From Hallella multisaccharivorax DSM 17128 (GTDB taxonomy: Bacteria; Bacteroidota; Bacteroidia; Bacteroidales; Bacteroidaceae): 64,000 nt of DNA. The notes beneath the pieces are model-generated. The model did not search any database and had not been told where the DNA came from. It worked only from the letters and a program-made list of their open reading frames with translations. The position numbers were made by a program, and so were the translations under genes. Each line of letters begins with the position of its first letter. Position 1 is the first letter of the stretch. The DNA is taken from positions 1,303,598-1,367,597 of the forward strand of contig NZ_GL945017.1 of assembly GCF_000218235.1 (NCBI RefSeq), read 5' to 3'. Positions 62,154 to 64,000 of this stretch are shown piece after piece.

Positions 62154-63554
62154 TCAATTCTTGAAAGAATGGATGGGGGCAGGGATACGTCCTCTTCTGT
62201 CCACAAGTCTTTGGCTTGAGAAGCTGTTGACGGGCATTATGGGAGCATGTCCAAGCAGACCGCCCCATTCAATGGTTTCGCCTACGTGCTTCCCGATGAT
62301 AGGGATAATGCGCACGGCAGTTGTCTTTTGGTTGACCATCCCTATGGCTGATTCGTCTGCAATGATACCGGCGATTGTTGTTGCAGGAGTGTCACCAGGT
62401 ATAGCAATCATGTCGAGGCCTACTGAGCAAACGCACGTCATGGCTTCCAATTTTTCTATAGTCAATGCGCCGGCATTGACGGCGTCGATCATACCTTGAT
62501 CCTCACTGACAGGGATAAAGGCTCCGGATAAACCGCCGACGTATGAACTGGCCATGATGCCTCCTTTTTTCACCTGGTCGTTGAGCAAGGCAAGTGCTGC
62601 GGTCGTGCCGGGAGCACCAGGCTGTTCCACTCCGATGCATTTGAGAATGTCGGCAACCGAGTCACCTACAGCTGGGGTGGGGGCAAGGGAGAGGTCAATG
62701 ATTCCGAATGGCACATTGAGGCGGCGGCTGGCTTCTTGTGCAACGAATTGTCCAACGCGTGTGATTTTGAAGGCGGTACGCTTAATGGTTTCGCAAAGCG
62801 TTTCGAAGTTGGCGGTGGCGCTGTTGTCACTCTTCGCTTTTTGACAATCGATGTCCATTTGTTGCAGAGCCGCTTTAACGACACCTGGGCCTGAAACACC
62901 GACATTGATGATGGCATCAGCTTCACTCACACCATGAAAGGCGCCTGCCATGAAGGGATTATCATCTGGCGCATTACAGAAAACCACAAGTTTCGCTGGT
63001 CCAATACAATCCTTTTCCTTCGTTTCTTCGGCACAAGACTTGACGATATCCCCCATCAGTCGCACTGCATCCATGTTGATGCCCGTTTTTGTAGATCCTA
63101 CGTTTACGCTGGAACATACCACATCGGTCGTAGCGAGAGCCTTGGGGATTGACCTTATTAGAAGCTCTTCGCTGTGGGTCATACCTTTACTGACAATGGC
63201 CGAATAGCCACCTAAAAAATTGACACCAATTTTTTTTGCGGCATCATCAAGCGTTTTGGCAATGGCAACATAATCATCGGTCGTTTTGCAGCAGGCAGCT
63301 CCAATCAGGGAAATGGGTGTCACACTGACGCGCTTGTGCACAATAGGAATGCCGATCTCACGTGAGATGGACTCGCCCGTCTTGACAAGGTCTTTTGCCA
63401 AGGTGGTTATTTTCTTATAGATTTTTTCACGGGTTTCCTTGAGACCAGAACAGGCACAATCGAGCAGACTAATGCCCATGGTAATGGTTCTGACATCAAG
63501 GTTGTCCTGTTCCACCATTCTTTTAGTCTCAAGAACTTCAGATGCTGTAATCAT
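62154..63554 (-). CDS. UPF0210 family protein
   Basis: 466 residues from ATG 63554 ([14 protein letters not shown]); the frame extends to a TTG two codons earlier. Family marks: [58 protein letters not shown]. Enzyme activity unknown. It follows the ACT-domain gene by 40 bp, the standard pairing of these families. Confidence 0.93.
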   Translation of the reverse strand: MITASEVLETKRMVEQDNLDVRTITMGISLLDCACSGLKETREKIYKKITTLAKDLVKTGESISREIGIPIVHKRVSVTPISLIGAACCKTTDDYVAIAKTLDDAAKKIGVNFLGGYSAIVSKGMTHSEELLIRSIPKALATTDVVCSSVNVGSTKTGINMDAVRLMGDIVKSCAEETKEKDCIGPAKLVVFCNAPDDNPFMAGAFHGVSEADAIINVGVSGPGVVKAALQQMDIDCQKAKSDNSATANFETLCETIKRTAFKITRVGQFVAQEASRRLNVPFGIIDLSLAPTPAVGDSVADILKCIGVEQPGAPGTTAALALLNDQVKKGGIMASSYVGGLSGAFIPVSEDQGMIDAVNAGALTIEKLEAMTCVCSVGLDMIAIPGDTPATTIAGIIADESAIGMVNQKTTAVRIIPIIGKHVGETIEWGGLLGHAPIMPVNSFSSQRLVDRRGRIPAPIHSFKN

Positions 63555-63594
63555 ACTCAATAATAATCGTTAAAGTTTGACAGGATGCACCTCT

Positions 63595-63867
63595 TTAGAT
63601 TCTATACATCTTATTAAAGATTTCTTCGAGTTGAATTTTAGCTTGTACGCCTTTGGATTTCCCTTCATCTTCGAGCTCAGTGCTGATGGTCTCAAAAGTC
63701 TTCTCTGTTTGTGTGAGGTCAACGATCATCATCATGTTGAAGTAGTTATTGACGATGTTCTGCGTGATGTTGAGAATGTTAATGTTGCTGCTGGCAAGGT
63801 AGGTACAAATATGGGCAATGATGCCCACAGTGTCTTTTCCTACTACAGTAATGATAGCTTTTGTCAT
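63595..63867 (-). CDS. ACT-domain regulatory protein (UPF0237)
   Basis: 90 residues from ATG 63867 (MTKAIITVVGKDTVGIIA), a single ACT domain with ligand-binding GKDTVGI near 9-15. An ATG at 63894 lies right at the expected transcription start of the TAACTTTG box (63897-63904), so the downstream start was preferred; it gives the usual family length. Likely binds a small ligand and regulates the UPF0210 partner. Confidence 0.9.
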   Translation of the reverse strand: MTKAIITVVGKDTVGIIAHICTYLASSNINILNITQNIVNNYFNMMMIVDLTQTEKTFETISTELEDEGKSKGVQAKIQLEEIFNKMYRI

Positions 63868-63896
63868 ATTATCAGTTCCTAATTGCATTTTCATTG

Positions 63897-63904
63897 CAAA
63901 GTTA
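63897..63904 (-). promoter_or_regulatory. Promoter -7 box (TAACTTTG) of the ACT-UPF0210 operon
   Basis: Minus strand TAACTTTG, 29 bp upstream of ATG 63867. Confidence 0.7.
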
Positions 63905-63968
63905 ATACTATATTATTAAATTATCAAAAAAAGCCAGGGGAAAAGTTGCAACTTTCAAATATTTTTCT

Positions 63969-63976
63969 TATATTTG
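63969..63976 (+). promoter_or_regulatory. Promoter -7 box (TATATTTG) for a gene beyond the window
   Basis: TATATTTG with TTG about 20 bp upstream; transcription would run off the right edge. Confidence 0.5.
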
Positions 63977-64000
63977 CCACGTGAACAAAAGTATAATTCT

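Overview
The window reads as chromosome of an anaerobic Bacteroidales bacterium, most likely a Prevotellaceae (Prevotella-like) species. This rests on Bacteroidota-type promoters (-7 box TAnnTTTG, often TAACTTTG/TAATTTTG/TATCTTTG) in front of most transcription units, weak Shine-Dalgarno sites, Bacteroidota-restricted families (DUF4230 pairs, HhH outer-membrane protein, carboxypeptidase-regulatory-like/beta-barrel proteins), and a metabolism with pyruvate:ferredoxin oxidoreductase, D-lactate dehydrogenase and glycogen branching enzyme. No phage or plasmid backbone and no CRISPR array was seen.

Layout. 1-5.3 kb is an AT-rich island on the minus strand holding a ribosomal-peptide (RiPP) natural-product operon. 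It consists of a small double-glycine precursor peptide (5101-5265), a radical SAM/SPASM maturase, an outer-membrane beta-barrel protein and a C39 peptidase/ABC exporter. An IS1595-family element (1-901) has cut the exporter off just after its peptidase domain. 5.9-17.4 kb is core housekeeping: kdsB, a 14-repeat MORN protein, glgB, a membrane protein, pssA/psd, dnaE, tsaE, trxA. A group II intron (about 17448-19371) sits directly behind the trxA terminator. 19.4-31.1 kb holds a giant activase/dehydratase-like protein, tRNA-Ser, a clostripain-like lipoprotein, valS, mazG, a lipoprotein and rnz. 31.2-34.5 kb is an IS graveyard (IS66, a deleted IS1595 copy with both ends, an IS256-like end) around ldhA. 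34.5-64 kb returns to core genes: tRNA-Cys, nifJ, a DUF4143-type ATPase, an ATP-grasp-like protein, HhH outer-membrane protein, DedA, TPR protein, glnS, mltG, a HAD phosphatase, rpiB, zinc-ribbon protein, GH25 lysozyme, uvrA, an MBL hydrolase, a lactonase, DUF4230 pair, ribH, YfgM-like protein, recF, DciA-like protein, and the UPF0210/ACT pair.

The most interesting content is the RiPP locus, whose 54-codon precursor gene is easily missed, together with the hairpin between precursor and maturase that would set their expression ratio. Second are three intergenic arrays, each of exactly five 22-bp units of one repeat family (5820-5929, 47157-47266, 56910-57019), plus a fourth 22-bp-period array of unrelated sequence (23855-23942). 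Third is a promoter-plus-terminator unit (46947-47050) that looks like a small RNA gene.

Genes that work together: precursor, maturase, barrel protein and exporter (RiPP); kdsB (LPS Kdo); pssA and psd (phosphatidylethanolamine synthesis, overlapping genes); nifJ and ldhA (pyruvate fates); uvrA, recF, dnaE (replication and repair); the ACT and UPF0210 pair. All product names are homology judgements from reading the sequence; no database search was run.
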